DNA from: an uncultured Alteromonadaceae bacterium
GTDB taxonomy: Bacteria > Pseudomonadota > Gammaproteobacteria > Enterobacterales > Alteromonadaceae
Direction: 5' to 3'
Assembly: GCA_947494925.1 (NCBI GenBank)
Contig: CANLWS010000006.1
Coordinates: forward strand, 124,001 to 188,000
Length of the DNA stretch: 64,000 bases
This document shows, piece by piece, positions 26,718 to 35,792 of the stretch. The position numbers and the translations under genes are program-made. Every line of letters begins with the position of its first letter. Position 1 is the first letter of the stretch. The notes beneath the pieces are model-generated. The model had not been told where the DNA came from. It worked only from the letters and a program-made list of their open reading frames with translations, and searched no databases.

Positions 26718-26757
26718 TAAGTAATGCATTAGATTATGGTGCGCTTGTGCGAGCTTC

Positions 26758-26809
26758 CTGTGTGTCTGCATGGCTCCCACGTTACTGCGACGCTCAGACA
26801 ATCACACAG
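26758..26809. repeat. Imperfect inverted repeat beside dif
   Basis: CTGTGTGTCTG (26758-26768) pairs with CAGACAATCACACAG (26795-26809): eleven base pairs with a four-base bulge (CAAT) in the right arm and a 26-base loop. It could be a folded RNA or DNA element or the end of a vanished mobile element. It lies 41 bp from dif. Confidence 0.4.
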
Positions 26810-26816
26810 ATTGGCC

Positions 26817-27023
26817 TCAAGAATGGCTTAGTAACTTGGCTACCGAGGTTTCGTAATCGTGCCATTTAGTCACCGCTTTTGGAGCAGCCAACTTATCCGG
26901 AAACAGACAATGCAACACGTACGAGATTTCACTGCCAATCAAGTTACCCGGTGCAAACAGGTAGATTTTAAATGACAGCGAATCTAAGAACCGACGATGT
27001 ATGTCTGTAACTGCTGATAATCT
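26817..27023 (-). pseudogene. Coding remnant next to dif, family not identified
   Basis: The minus-strand frame from 27023 to the stop at 26817-26819 reads 68 codons with a protein-like composition (for example IYLFAPGNLIGSEISYV, then LFPDKLAAPKAVTKWHDYE). It has no ATG, no convincing alternative start and no ribosome binding site, so it looks like the 3' remnant of a decayed gene. I do not recognise the family. The GC content is higher than in the neighbouring non-coding DNA. Confidence 0.3.
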
Positions 27024-27349
27024 TCACCAGCATAAGAACCATCTTAGTAATTGCCAGACGGTAAATCTGTGTTGCCAATTTGGAATTTTCGGATGGTATA
27101 TGTTCTTTAAGGATTTGAATTTTATCACCAATAATCGCTCTCAAATCCGAGCTTTAAGAGCATTAAATCACAACCTTCTATTAGTTGATCTGTACATCCT
27201 TCTATAAATCTAAATAATTGTTCTTTTTATGTAAATTTAATGTATAAGAAAAAAACAGTTCGAATGATTAATCCATTCAATATTTAGTGAAGTTATTCAA
27301 CTAGATGATTGATGGAAACATTAAGTTTACTTTTAAAAAAGGATAACAA

Positions 27350-28738
27350 ATGGCAACTGAACGTCGCGATGGAGAAGTACAACCAGGATTTAAATGGGGT
27401 CCGTTTACGATGCGGATACCTTTTGTTCATCTTCGATTCTCACTATCGGACATGTTACAAGGATTTGCTGTCGCCGGGGCAACAGGATTGGCTTTAGTGC
27501 CCTATTTCGTCGCTTTATTAGGACTGAGTTTTGAAGAAGCAGTCGTAATGGCAATGATTCACAGCCTACTAATTTCTTTTTCCTGGATGTTCTTCGGCGA
27601 CCCATATGCACCTGGATGGCTAACACCGGCTATCCCATTTGTTGTAGCTTTTATTACAGCACCTGCTTACGTAGGTGATCATGCCTCACAATTTCAGGCA
27701 ATGACGGCTTTGTCTCTCAATTTTGCTTTGATATTAGTTGTGCTGGGTGTAACTGGATTAGGGGCGAAACTGGTAAAAATAGTCCCAAATGTTTTTAAAG
27801 GTGGCATTATATTGGGCGCTGCTGTCGCGGCTTTTCTGCGCGTGACTAAGGATGGTGATGCAGCTAATGTATTTCAGTCAGCCCCCATTGCCGGCACACT
27901 TGGCGTGCTTGTGTGTCTTGTTTTTGCGTTTTCTAAACCTTTACAAGAGATCGCAATACGCAATTTAACAGTTGCTAAAATTTTGAGTTTTGGATTGCTA
28001 CCCGGTTTTATACTCGCAGGCATAGTCGGTTTTTTTACTGGCGAATTTCAGTTCAATATTCGATGGGAAATTTTGGACGTAGGAGCCGCCACTATTTCAC
28101 TCTGGGAAAAAACATCGCCTTTTGTTATTGGCTGGCCACCGATTGAAACTTTTGCTGCATCATTTCCACTAGCGCTAATCACTTACATTCTGTTTTTTGG
28201 TGATCTCGTTACAGGAAACGAAATGATAGAGCATGCGCAAAAAGAGCGCTCTGACGAAAAACTGGATGTGAACAGCAGCCGTGCACATATGGCCACAGGT
28301 ATACGCAATGGTTTGATGGGAATAACCGCTCCTTTTTTTGGTACTCAAGGCGTGTTGTGGACTGGGATTCAAGTAGTACTTTTAAAACGCTGGGCCCAAG
28401 GTAAGAACAAGCTAAATTCTATTTATGACAGTATCGGTAGCTTCTATTTGTTTGGGGTCCCTATTCTCTTTTTACTGTTACCACTGGTGACACTTCTGGA
28501 GCCTCTACTACCTGTCGCCTTAGCTGTCACGCTAATTCTGACAGCATTTGCATGTGCGACCTTGGCACTTTCATTAGTCGACGATGCAACAGAGCGCGGT
28601 GCAATGGTGATAACTGCGATGGCATTTAGTCTTTATGAACCTTGGCAAGGCTTATTGATTGGCCTGTTTACTATAATCGTACTATGCGGAGTGAAGGTTT
28701 TTATGCCTAAAACAACGGAAAATCACACTGACAACTAG
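27350..28738 (+). CDS. Polytopic permease of the NCS2/SulP-like (APC) superfamily, substrate unknown
   Basis: The 462-residue protein has about 12-14 hydrophobic segments. The first hydrophobic stretch (DMLQGFAVAGATGLALVPYF) and GWLTPAIPFVVAFITAP resemble the half-helix substrate region of uracil/xanthine (NCS2) and sulfate (SulP) permeases. A cytoplasmic loop NEMIEHAQKERSDEKLDVNSS, followed by a GLMGITAPFFGTQGVLWTG stretch, sits two-thirds along, in the place where NCS2 permeases carry a similar loop. The gene stands alone beside the terminus. No substrate can be proposed; AGGATAACAA lies just before the ATG as ribosome binding site. Confidence 0.6.
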   Translation: MATERRDGEVQPGFKWGPFTMRIPFVHLRFSLSDMLQGFAVAGATGLALVPYFVALLGLSFEEAVVMAMIHSLLISFSWMFFGDPYAPGWLTPAIPFVVAFITAPAYVGDHASQFQAMTALSLNFALILVVLGVTGLGAKLVKIVPNVFKGGIILGAAVAAFLRVTKDGDAANVFQSAPIAGTLGVLVCLVFAFSKPLQEIAIRNLTVAKILSFGLLPGFILAGIVGFFTGEFQFNIRWEILDVGAATISLWEKTSPFVIGWPPIETFAASFPLALITYILFFGDLVTGNEMIEHAQKERSDEKLDVNSSRAHMATGIRNGLMGITAPFFGTQGVLWTGIQVVLLKRWAQGKNKLNSIYDSIGSFYLFGVPILFLLLPLVTLLEPLLPVALAVTLILTAFACATLALSLVDDATERGAMVITAMAFSLYEPWQGLLIGLFTIIVLCGVKVFMPKTTENHTDN

Positions 28739-28830
28739 CGCAATATGTTTGCACCAAAATTTAACTTTAAGACAAGGGATGTTAGATACACATAATACAT
28801 TTAAAGTGAGTTTGATTTCTCGGGGAGAGA

Positions 28831-29610
28831 TTAGTTTATGAATGTGTTGATGCTATGCATAAAGTCAGGGTGAAGATGGATATTGTTATGATTTGAATTG
28901 TTGAGGGTCAGAGCCGTAATTTTAGCTTCAGCCCCTTGCAAATCTTGTTTCGCGTTAAATGCCTGAACTAATCGTACGCTATGTTTATTTGGTATTACTT
29001 TGTCGTCAGAGGCAATTAATGTTAACACTTGAGCGCCGACGTTTTGCACATACGCTAGACTATTAAATTTGTCTTTTATCAGCAAACTCACAGGAAGAAA
29101 GGGATAGTGACTGGAAGCAATACTTGCAATGCTGTCATAAGGTGTGATCAAAACAAGATGCAAAGTTGGCCGTTTACTTGCCAGCGCCACTGCTACCCCT
29201 GTTCCTAAGCTCCTGCCTATTAAAGATACAAATTGATGTTTTGAACTCACATAATCATAAATGTCATTTGCAGCATGCAGTATTGATTCTTCAGTAGGTG
29301 TACCTGAACTTCCACCATACCCAGGGTAATTGACATAATAAACTGTTTTCCCGGCAAGCGCGGGTGACATAATCTCTGAAGAGTCATACACATTTTCTGC
29401 ATTACCGCCGAAATAGATTATGGCATGCTCATTGTCTGGTTCAGTTATAACCAGCTTAATTGAAATATCTGCAGATTTAAGTGAAACTACATTGAAGCCA
29501 CTATGATTCGGTTTAGTTGTTGGAAAATACAACAATTGTCGCTGGAACAGATACATCAGAATCAACACCAACAAGTAGCCAACTATTAATACTAAGAGAA
29601 TATTTTTCAC
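28831..29610 (-). CDS. Alpha/beta hydrolase, BEM46-like, membrane-anchored
   Basis: The 259-residue protein has an N-terminal membrane helix (LLVLIVGYLLVLILMYLF) followed by QRQLLYFPTT, the usual start of BEM46/ABHD13-type hydrolases. The nucleophile elbow is GRSLGTG (Ser about residue 143), then YDSIASIASSHYPFLPVSLL, an acid region SDDKVIPNKHS, and a C-terminal His within NNSNHNNIHLHP. The active site is probably on the periplasmic side. Substrates of the family are mostly unknown. It ends 56 bp upstream of the start side of the cupin gene's stop, on the same strand, but without overlap. Confidence 0.8.
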   Translation of the reverse strand: MKNILLVLIVGYLLVLILMYLFQRQLLYFPTTKPNHSGFNVVSLKSADISIKLVITEPDNEHAIIYFGGNAENVYDSSEIMSPALAGKTVYYVNYPGYGGSSGTPTEESILHAANDIYDYVSSKHQFVSLIGRSLGTGVAVALASKRPTLHLVLITPYDSIASIASSHYPFLPVSLLIKDKFNSLAYVQNVGAQVLTLIASDDKVIPNKHSVRLVQAFNAKQDLQGAEAKITALTLNNSNHNNIHLHPDFMHSINTFIN

Positions 29611-29666
29611 TATATTGCCCGTTAAAATTGTGGAGTGAGACGAATCCCCTGCCCTTATCCTTGTTT

Positions 29667-30674
29667 CTACCTGTTTAACTTGTTTATCAAAGTCGCGCGT
29701 AACTGTCTGGCAATATTGGGATTAATATCACTTAAAATACCTTTTTTATCTGCGGGAATGTGATCTAATTCCTGTTTGTCGAAAATGTAGTAATCAAACA
29801 TATTTCGCCAGGCTTCACGCTGAGTATCAGGTAAATCTTTCAGACTAAGCAGTGCGTGGAACAATGCATCATGTGGGGCCCCAAGATGCAAACCAGCTTG
29901 TCTCCACCAATAATTAATCAATATATTAAAGTCAGAGAGCCCTTCTACATGGTGCCACCACATTGCAGGAATAAATAACGCATCACCCGGTGCAAGCTCG
30001 GCAACAAATGCATTTTCCAAGGCAACTTTAAATTTAGGGAATTGATCAAAATCCGGATTATGAAAGTCCACCAGACTTGCTGATTGACCTGCAGGTGTAA
30101 AATCAAGGGGCCCGACGTAAAGGTTTTCGAGCTGATCAGGTGGAAACAAAATAAATTTTCTTTTTCCGGTTACTACGCAGGCCAGATTATCAAGAGCGTC
30201 AAAATGCGCGGCTATACGTGACTGGTTACCAATCCAGATGTTTATCAGGGGACTTTTGGATAATTGGGGTATGTCATTGTGTGTACGCAACCCTGGTAAA
30301 ATGTAGTCAACTGACGTAGAACCCATGTAGACGGAGTCTGCCAGGTCATTAAAAGAATTGTTAAATATTTCCGTTAACAAACTTGGGAAGTCTGATGTTT
30401 TAGGAGAGAAATTGAACCCATCCATACTTTCATTGTAAAAGTATCGTCCTTTATTCTCGTGACCGCTAACAAACGCCTGAACTGGCTTACTCGATGAATA
30501 TTGTCGTAGATAATTGACTGAATCCTGAGCTGTTCGTTCTCCCTCTTTTACCAGCGGCCAATGAGAAACAAGTCCACGAACAACCCAAGGTAAGTTGTCT
30601 TCTAAATTAAGCTTCATATCCCTGTTTTCAATGGGAACTTCCCGCACTGACTGACTGATAGTAGCTGGTTTCAT
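29667..30674 (-). CDS. Cupin-like (JmjC/Cupin_8) protein of a TonB-receptor/halogenase type locus
   Basis: The 335-residue protein has a double-stranded beta-helix domain of the cupin_8/JmjC type. The metal motif is HFDALDNLACVV (H-x-D) with the distal His in MWWHHVEGL; KRKFILFPPDQLENLY is the characteristic strand after it. These proteins are 2-oxoglutarate/Fe(II) dioxygenase-like, and in Alteromonadales, Caulobacter and Xanthomonas they recur beside TonB-dependent receptors and tryptophan-halogenase homologs. The role is unknown. It is divergent from amylosucrase with shared upstream DNA holding two candidate LacI operators. Confidence 0.8.
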   Translation of the reverse strand: MKPATISQSVREVPIENRDMKLNLEDNLPWVVRGLVSHWPLVKEGERTAQDSVNYLRQYSSSKPVQAFVSGHENKGRYFYNESMDGFNFSPKTSDFPSLLTEIFNNSFNDLADSVYMGSTSVDYILPGLRTHNDIPQLSKSPLINIWIGNQSRIAAHFDALDNLACVVTGKRKFILFPPDQLENLYVGPLDFTPAGQSASLVDFHNPDFDQFPKFKVALENAFVAELAPGDALFIPAMWWHHVEGLSDFNILINYWWRQAGLHLGAPHDALFHALLSLKDLPDTQREAWRNMFDYYIFDKQELDHIPADKKGILSDINPNIARQLRATLINKLNR

Positions 30675-30837
30675 CTTGTGCCTTTTACTCGTGCCTTATT
30701 TAAAGCAGATTGTGTGACTATTGCTTATGAAAGCTTACCTTTCTTGTTAGATAAGACAATACACTCAAATAAAAATCCTGACATATGTGTGTACGAATAC
30801 TTTCAATTAGGATTCAATTCGTCTAAATTAAACTTAT

Positions 30838-30851
30838 CTATAACGTTTAAG
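30838..30851. promoter_or_regulatory. LacI-type operator, amylosucrase upstream region (site 1)
   Basis: CTATAACGTTTAAG matches the shared palindrome CTTAAACGTTTAAG at 12 of 14 positions, with the central CG found in most LacI-family operators. It lies 131-144 bp upstream of the amylosucrase start and 164-177 bp upstream of the divergent cupin gene. Confidence 0.55.
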
Positions 30852-30935
30852 ATACTACTTTATTGGATAGATATCCTTTGGTTATTTATCCAATAGAGAT
30901 TTTGTAACACAGTGTAGCGTGGATTATCGCTCCTA

Positions 30936-30949
30936 CTTAAACGAATTAG
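30936..30949. promoter_or_regulatory. LacI-type operator, amylosucrase upstream region (site 2)
   Basis: CTTAAACGAATTAG keeps the complete left half and the central CG of the shared palindrome. It lies 33-46 bp before the amylosucrase start, a position where repressor binding would block transcription. Confidence 0.6.
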
Positions 30950-30981
30950 GCTAATTTTAATTCCTCATGAGAAGTTACTTT

Positions 30982-32916
30982 ATGGACATGCAAGTTGAGA
31001 GCAAACGCTCACTCGAACGTATCATTGAAAGCAGTGATTTGACCTTATTGTCGAAAACAGACCAAAAAGTATTACTTGCGAGAATTGATGAACACTTCCC
31101 TGGCCTATTTACCTTACTATTTGAAATTTATGGGCACAGATATGACTTCTACTTTTACTTGAATCAACTAGTACAGACACTTATGCAAGGATATGCGGAA
31201 CGTTCTGGAAAACTTAAAATAAAAGATCAGCAACGTTTATCTGATCCTCATTGGTTTAAGCGACAAAATATGTTGGGAATGGCGTGCTACGTTGATTTGT
31301 TTGCGAATGATTTGCCAGGAATGTTAGACAAAATTCCTTATTTACAAGAACTTGGCGTTACTTATTTACACCTTATGCCATTATACGATTCTCCCAAAGG
31401 TGATAGTGATGGTGGGTACGCAGTTTCAGATTATCGTAAGGTAAATCCGATACTGGGGACCAGCAATGATCTGGAGAAACTCGCGAATGCGCTGTCAGAA
31501 AATGGGATAAGTCTGGTGCTTGATTTTGTATTTAATCATACTTCCGACGAACACAAATGGGCTGAATTGGCTAAATCCGGCGAACAAGAGTTTAAAGATT
31601 ATTACTACATGTTTGATGATAGAACTTTGCCCGATCAATATGAACTGAATTTAAGGGAAATATTTCCACAGGTCAGAAGAGGAAATTTCACCTGGAACGA
31701 CGATGCTCAAAAATGGGTATGGACAACCTTTAATAATTTTCAATGGGATCTGAATTACACAAACCCAGCTGTGTTCAACGCGATCACGTCAGAAATGTTG
31801 TATTTGGCAAATTTGGGTTGTGAAGGGTTGCGACTGGACGCATTGGCGTTTATCTGGAAAGAGATGGGTACAACTTGTGAAAATCAGGAAAAGGCCCACC
31901 TCTTAATCCAGGCTTTCAATTGTTGTCTGAAAATAGCAGCTCCAGCTGTGGTGTTTAAATCAGAGGCTATTGTGCATCCCGATGAAGTCATAAAATACAT
32001 AGATCAAAATGAATGTCAGCTGTCTTATAACCCCCTGTTGATGGCACTAATCTGGAACAGTCTAGCAACGCGAAAGACCAAATTATTAACCGAATCGCTA
32101 CAAAAAAGCTTCCCAATCTCAGAGGATTGCACCTGGGTAAATTATGTTCGTTGTCATGATGACATTGGCTGGACCTTTGACGACTCAGTAGCATGGCATT
32201 TAGGAATAAACGGTAGTGATCACCGGCATTTCTTGAATCAGTTCTATACGGGGCGATTTGAAGGTAGTTTTTCAACCGGAGTTGCGTTTGCTGAAAACCC
32301 CACCACTGGTGATTGTCGCGTATGTGGTTCACTGGCCTCATTGGCAGGACTCGAACAGGGGCTGTTAAAAGAAGATCAACATCTCATCGACAACGCAGTA
32401 GCCAGAATTTTACTTGTTCATGCAATCATCCTATCTATTGGGGGGATTCCCCTATTGTATTCAGGTGACGAATTGGGATTACTTAATGATTATGATTACA
32501 AAGAGGATCCAAGCAAACAGCATGATGACCGGTGGGTACATAGAATTGCCGTTGATGACAACGCAATGGACCAACTTAAAGTAACAGACAGTCCGCAAAA
32601 ACGAGTGGCCGACGGACTCCAAAAGTTGATCAAGCTAAGAAAAACCTTAGCAATATTAGGTGATGCAGAAACACTGATTCTGTCTACAAATAACCACCAT
32701 ATTTTTACCTTTGTCCGACATGACAGCGATGGAAACTCGCTGTTGGTTTTATGCAATTTCAGTGAAGAATTACAATTGATGGATTCAAAGGTATTAGATC
32801 ATGTCAGTCACGGCAATTGCCGGGACTTAATCACTAACCTGGAGTTCATCCACGGGCAGGACAATATTAACCTTAACCCCTATCAGGTTGCATGGATAGT
32901 TAAATCAGCAAACTAA
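30982..32916 (+). CDS. Amylosucrase / sucrose hydrolase (GH13 subfamily 4)
   Basis: The 644-residue protein counted from ATG 30982, preceded by GAGAAG; an in-frame ATG at 30967 has no ribosome binding site. Counted so, the catalytic residues fall at Asp286 (GLRLDALAF) and Glu328 (VFKSEAIVHP), the same numbers as in Neisseria polysaccharea amylosucrase; the transition-state Asp lies in RCHDDIGWTF. An N-terminal helical domain precedes the barrel, as in amylosucrases. These enzymes split sucrose and either transfer glucose onto an alpha-1,4-glucan or release it. Whether it is a polymerase or a hydrolase cannot be decided from the sequence. No signal peptide: cytoplasmic. Confidence 0.92.
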   Translation: MDMQVESKRSLERIIESSDLTLLSKTDQKVLLARIDEHFPGLFTLLFEIYGHRYDFYFYLNQLVQTLMQGYAERSGKLKIKDQQRLSDPHWFKRQNMLGMACYVDLFANDLPGMLDKIPYLQELGVTYLHLMPLYDSPKGDSDGGYAVSDYRKVNPILGTSNDLEKLANALSENGISLVLDFVFNHTSDEHKWAELAKSGEQEFKDYYYMFDDRTLPDQYELNLREIFPQVRRGNFTWNDDAQKWVWTTFNNFQWDLNYTNPAVFNAITSEMLYLANLGCEGLRLDALAFIWKEMGTTCENQEKAHLLIQAFNCCLKIAAPAVVFKSEAIVHPDEVIKYIDQNECQLSYNPLLMALIWNSLATRKTKLLTESLQKSFPISEDCTWVNYVRCHDDIGWTFDDSVAWHLGINGSDHRHFLNQFYTGRFEGSFSTGVAFAENPTTGDCRVCGSLASLAGLEQGLLKEDQHLIDNAVARILLVHAIILSIGGIPLLYSGDELGLLNDYDYKEDPSKQHDDRWVHRIAVDDNAMDQLKVTDSPQKRVADGLQKLIKLRKTLAILGDAETLILSTNNHHIFTFVRHDSDGNSLLVLCNFSEELQLMDSKVLDHVSHGNCRDLITNLEFIHGQDNINLNPYQVAWIVKSAN

Positions 32917-32922
32917 ATTTCA

Positions 32923-33939
32923 CTAGTTAGTTGAACCTCTCAGTTCCAGTTTGGTTTCAAGTACAACTTGCTCGCGACTCTCCCCATCCAATAACATTTT
33001 GGTGGCCAATTTACCCTTTTCGATACTTTGTTGACACACTGTACTTAGCGGTGGATTAGAGCGTTCGGATTCAGGGATACCATCAAAACCGGTTATTGTG
33101 ACGTCCTTGGGAACGGATAAACCAAGTTCTCTTGCTACCCGTATTGCAGTCAGAGCAATCACATCGCTCATGCAGAGCAGGACGTTTGGCCTCGGAATTT
33201 TGGTTAACGCTTCTCGCGCTGCTATTTCTGCGTTAGTGGTGTTATTGATAGGAATATGCCAGATAGAATCAGGTTTAAATGAGCAACCATTTTCTTCCGC
33301 TGCACGTGTAAACCCCTTTAATCTGGAGCGGGAAATTTCTTTGTATTCGATATCTAAATCAGCCTGAGTTAAACGACATACGCGATCAAAATCAATTAAC
33401 TTGAGCCCAAGAACTGCCACTTCATGAGTTCCTTTTGCTAAAGCGTGAGAAGCTATCTTGTAAGCTCCTTTTTCATTATCGATATTGACTGATGCGACTT
33501 CATCCGACTCAAAGTCAACCAGTACCATTGGTTTACCTGTTCGTTTAACTCGCTCAAACGTAGCTTGGTCGATAGTGCCATAAAGGATGAAACCATCAGG
33601 CAAAGACTCAGCACCTCGCTGTTCGCTTGAATCTACATGGCTGGATAACAACAATAAATGTTTGTTTCGCTCCACCAAGACGTCTGATACACCTTGTAAA
33701 AGTTGATTGGCAACTGGGTCAGAAAAACTGTAGGTGAGCGAATCAGATAAAATCACGCCAATGACGTCTGATTCCCCTCTGCGCAATGTACGCGCTGCAA
33801 GATTAGGCCCGTGATAGCCTAATTTTGCAGCGTCACGCAAAATTCTTTCACGAAGTTTTGCTGACAACTGATCAGGTCGATTGAAAGCATTGGAAATGGT
33901 TGCCGTAGAAACACCCAATTCTAGCGCCACCTGTTTCAA
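32923..33939 (-). CDS. LacI-family regulator of the sucrose/glucan locus
   Basis: The 338-residue protein has an N-terminal LacI HTH and hinge (VALELGVSTATISNAFNRP, then LAARTLRR) and a periplasmic-binding-protein-like effector domain (VIGVILSDSLTYSF, DGFILYGTI, ITGFDGIPESE). The only conventional start is TTG 33939, giving MKQVALELG, which trims the usual first strand; the upstream frame stays open for seven further codons, and an ATT at 33957 with AAGG ten bases upstream would restore a normal MKRKINLKQVA start. It is convergent with amylosucrase (6 bp apart) and its candidate operators are found at several promoters of the locus, including its own. Confidence 0.88.
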   Translation of the reverse strand: MKQVALELGVSTATISNAFNRPDQLSAKLRERILRDAAKLGYHGPNLAARTLRRGESDVIGVILSDSLTYSFSDPVANQLLQGVSDVLVERNKHLLLLSSHVDSSEQRGAESLPDGFILYGTIDQATFERVKRTGKPMVLVDFESDEVASVNIDNEKGAYKIASHALAKGTHEVAVLGLKLIDFDRVCRLTQADLDIEYKEISRSRLKGFTRAAEENGCSFKPDSIWHIPINNTTNAEIAAREALTKIPRPNVLLCMSDVIALTAIRVARELGLSVPKDVTITGFDGIPESERSNPPLSTVCQQSIEKGKLATKMLLDGESREQVVLETKLELRGSTN

Positions 33940-34013
33940 GTTAATTTTACGTTTAATAAGCCTGACACCTTAACTTAATGATTTCAAAATTAAGTGCGTT
34001 TAAAAAATATAGG

Positions 34014-34027
34014 AATAAACCTTTAAG
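34014..34027. promoter_or_regulatory. Weak LacI-type operator upstream of the regulator gene
   Basis: AATAAACCTTTAAG matches the shared palindrome CTTAAACGTTTAAG at 11 of 14 positions with an intact right half. It lies 75-88 bp upstream of the regulator's TTG start, suggesting autoregulation. Confidence 0.4.
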
Positions 34028-34271
34028 CCATGCATCTTAATTATTTAAGAACCTTTAGTGTATAACCATTGCTGCATGCACACAACAATCAGATATTTTA
34101 TCCAGGCTTTTGCCCTAAGGTCTTTTGATTGGTTTGGATAAGACAAATGTAATCAACGTCAAATATTGTCAACTGAGTCTTAGAACAAAATGAAATTCTT
34201 GCGTACAACCGTCAGAATCTCGTTTAAGTGCATTTTTCAAAACCCATCAAAAAAGGTCTGGCAATATATAT

Positions 34272-34285
34272 CTTAAACCTTTAAG
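34272..34285. promoter_or_regulatory. LacI-type operator upstream of the sugar transporter
   Basis: CTTAAACCTTTAAG has both six-base arms of the palindrome intact (CTTAAA/TTTAAG) and differs from CTTAAACGTTTAAG only in the centre (CC for CG). It lies 69-82 bp before the transporter ATG at 34354. Confidence 0.65.
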
Positions 34286-34353
34286 CTGGTTAACATTAAG
34301 TTTACAACTACCGTAGCCGGATATTTATTCGGTTACCAAAAAGAGTCGCTATC

Positions 34354-35727
34354 ATGTCAGAAACCAATAAACGCAAACCCAGAATGTCTTTCTGGCAAAT
34401 ATGGAATATGAGTTTTGGCTTTTTGGGCATCCAATATGGGTTTGGCTTACAACAAGCTAACCTGAGTCCTATATTTCGCTACCATGGCGCGGTAGAGCAT
34501 GAACTCCCGATATTGTGGCTCGCTGGACCGGTGACTGGATTACTAATACAACCATTGATAGGTGCTATGAGTGACGGTACCTGGACTCGTTTTGGTCGGC
34601 GTAAACCCTATTTTTTAATCGGTGCGTTAGTTGGCAGTATAGCTGTCATGTTTATGCCATACGTACCCTACCTATGGATGGCTGTTGGTCTTTTCTGGAT
34701 TTTAGATGCCGCCATGAATACTGCAATGGAACCCTACCGTGCTTTAGTTGGTGATAAACTCAATAGTGATCAAAGAACTATCGGTTATGCGGTACAAACA
34801 TTCATGCTAGCGGGTGGACAAATGCTCGCAGGATTGATGCCTTTAATTATGCTTGCCTTTGGTGTATCAAGTGCCACAGACGGAAACGAAATTCCAGATA
34901 TCGTAAAGTATTCTTTTGTCATCGGTGTGGTTGCGATGCTCATAACAGTTAGCTGGACTGCTTATTCAACCGAGGAATACCCGCCTGATGACCTGGAAGC
35001 GTTCAGGAAAGAACATGAAGGAAAAAATAAATTCACCGGCGCACTGAAGGATATTTATCAGGCAATGAAAGATATGCCGGACGAATTAAGGCGACTGTGG
35101 TGGGTTAAGTTTTTTTCCTGGTACGGTATGCCATTAATGTGGCAATACCTCGCCCTTTCAATAGCAAGACATAGCTTTAATGCTCCGACACCTGACTCAC
35201 CAGGTTTTGCTGAGGGAACAGCGAATGTAGGCGTCGCATTTACCGTGATGAATATTACAACAGTCGTTATGTCTTTTCTGGCCCCGACTATTATTCAACG
35301 CATTGGTAAGAAGAACACATACTCAGTATTCCTGGCTCTAGGTGGAATAGGCTTTGTATCGATTCTATTCACCCAACAATTGCATCTGGTTTTTGCCGCA
35401 ATGATGCTTGTTGGTATTGGATGGGCAGGTATTGTGACCATGCCTTTCATTATTGCAGCTGATGCGGTCCCTCCGCAAAGGATGGGCGTGTATATGGGTT
35501 TACTGAATGCATTTATCTGCCTGCCGCAAATTATCAGTATGCTCACTGTTGGTTTTTATTACGACACCTTACTAATGAGCGACCCTCGAAACGCAATTGT
35601 ACTTTGTGGAATATGTTTGCTTATCGCATCGATCTTTGCTCTGAGACTGCATGACGACAAAACCGATACTGATACTGGTGATGCGTTACAAGCAGAAGCT
35701 GAATCACGCACCATGACTGAACGGTAG
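34354..35727 (+). CDS. MFS sugar transporter of the GPH/SLC45 (sucrose) type
   Basis: The 457-residue protein has twelve predicted membrane helices. [20 protein letters not shown] followed by [13 protein letters not shown] is the MFS A-motif as seen in plant sucrose transporters and bacterial SLC45-like permeases, and an N-terminal [21 protein letters not shown] segment matches the same group. It is expected to import sucrose or maltooligosaccharides with protons across the inner membrane. The alpha-glucosidase follows 65 bp downstream with no operator between, so the two are probably one operon. Confidence 0.87.
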   Translation: MSETNKRKPRMSFWQIWNMSFGFLGIQYGFGLQQANLSPIFRYHGAVEHELPILWLAGPVTGLLIQPLIGAMSDGTWTRFGRRKPYFLIGALVGSIAVMFMPYVPYLWMAVGLFWILDAAMNTAMEPYRALVGDKLNSDQRTIGYAVQTFMLAGGQMLAGLMPLIMLAFGVSSATDGNEIPDIVKYSFVIGVVAMLITVSWTAYSTEEYPPDDLEAFRKEHEGKNKFTGALKDIYQAMKDMPDELRRLWWVKFFSWYGMPLMWQYLALSIARHSFNAPTPDSPGFAEGTANVGVAFTVMNITTVVMSFLAPTIIQRIGKKNTYSVFLALGGIGFVSILFTQQLHLVFAAMMLVGIGWAGIVTMPFIIAADAVPPQRMGVYMGLLNAFICLPQIISMLTVGFYYDTLLMSDPRNAIVLCGICLLIASIFALRLHDDKTDTDTGDALQAEAESRTMTER

Positions 35728-35792
35728 ATCAGTTGTTCTTTAAGCAATCCCAACATAGTTAACGCGTTTTCGTAAAATGGAGTAATGCAACA

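Larger units (their letters stand above)
26718..27349. other. Non-coding region next to dif
   Basis: About 630 bp between dif and the permease gene contain no plausible intact gene. The part nearest dif (26740-27030) is richer in G and C than its surroundings and holds a hairpin and a coding remnant (separate entries). The part from about 27190 to 27349 is AT-rich promoter-like sequence for the permease. Confidence 0.5.
33940..34353. other. Divergent regulatory region between the LacI regulator and the sugar transporter
   Basis: 414 bp without a gene. It contains one good operator (34272-34285), a weaker one near the regulator gene (34014-34027), and a lone CGTTTAAG half-site at 34226-34233. 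Both flanking genes probably start from promoters in here. Confidence 0.6.

Noticed and set aside
26676-26720. A 14-codon frame with a good GGAGGG ribosome binding site running across dif
   Set aside because: Too short to call; it overlaps the recombination site, whose sequence is explained by XerC/XerD binding.
27226-27250. TTATGTAAATTTAATG, possible second dif-like half
   Set aside because: Only about 8 of 11 positions of one arm match and there is no centre or second arm.
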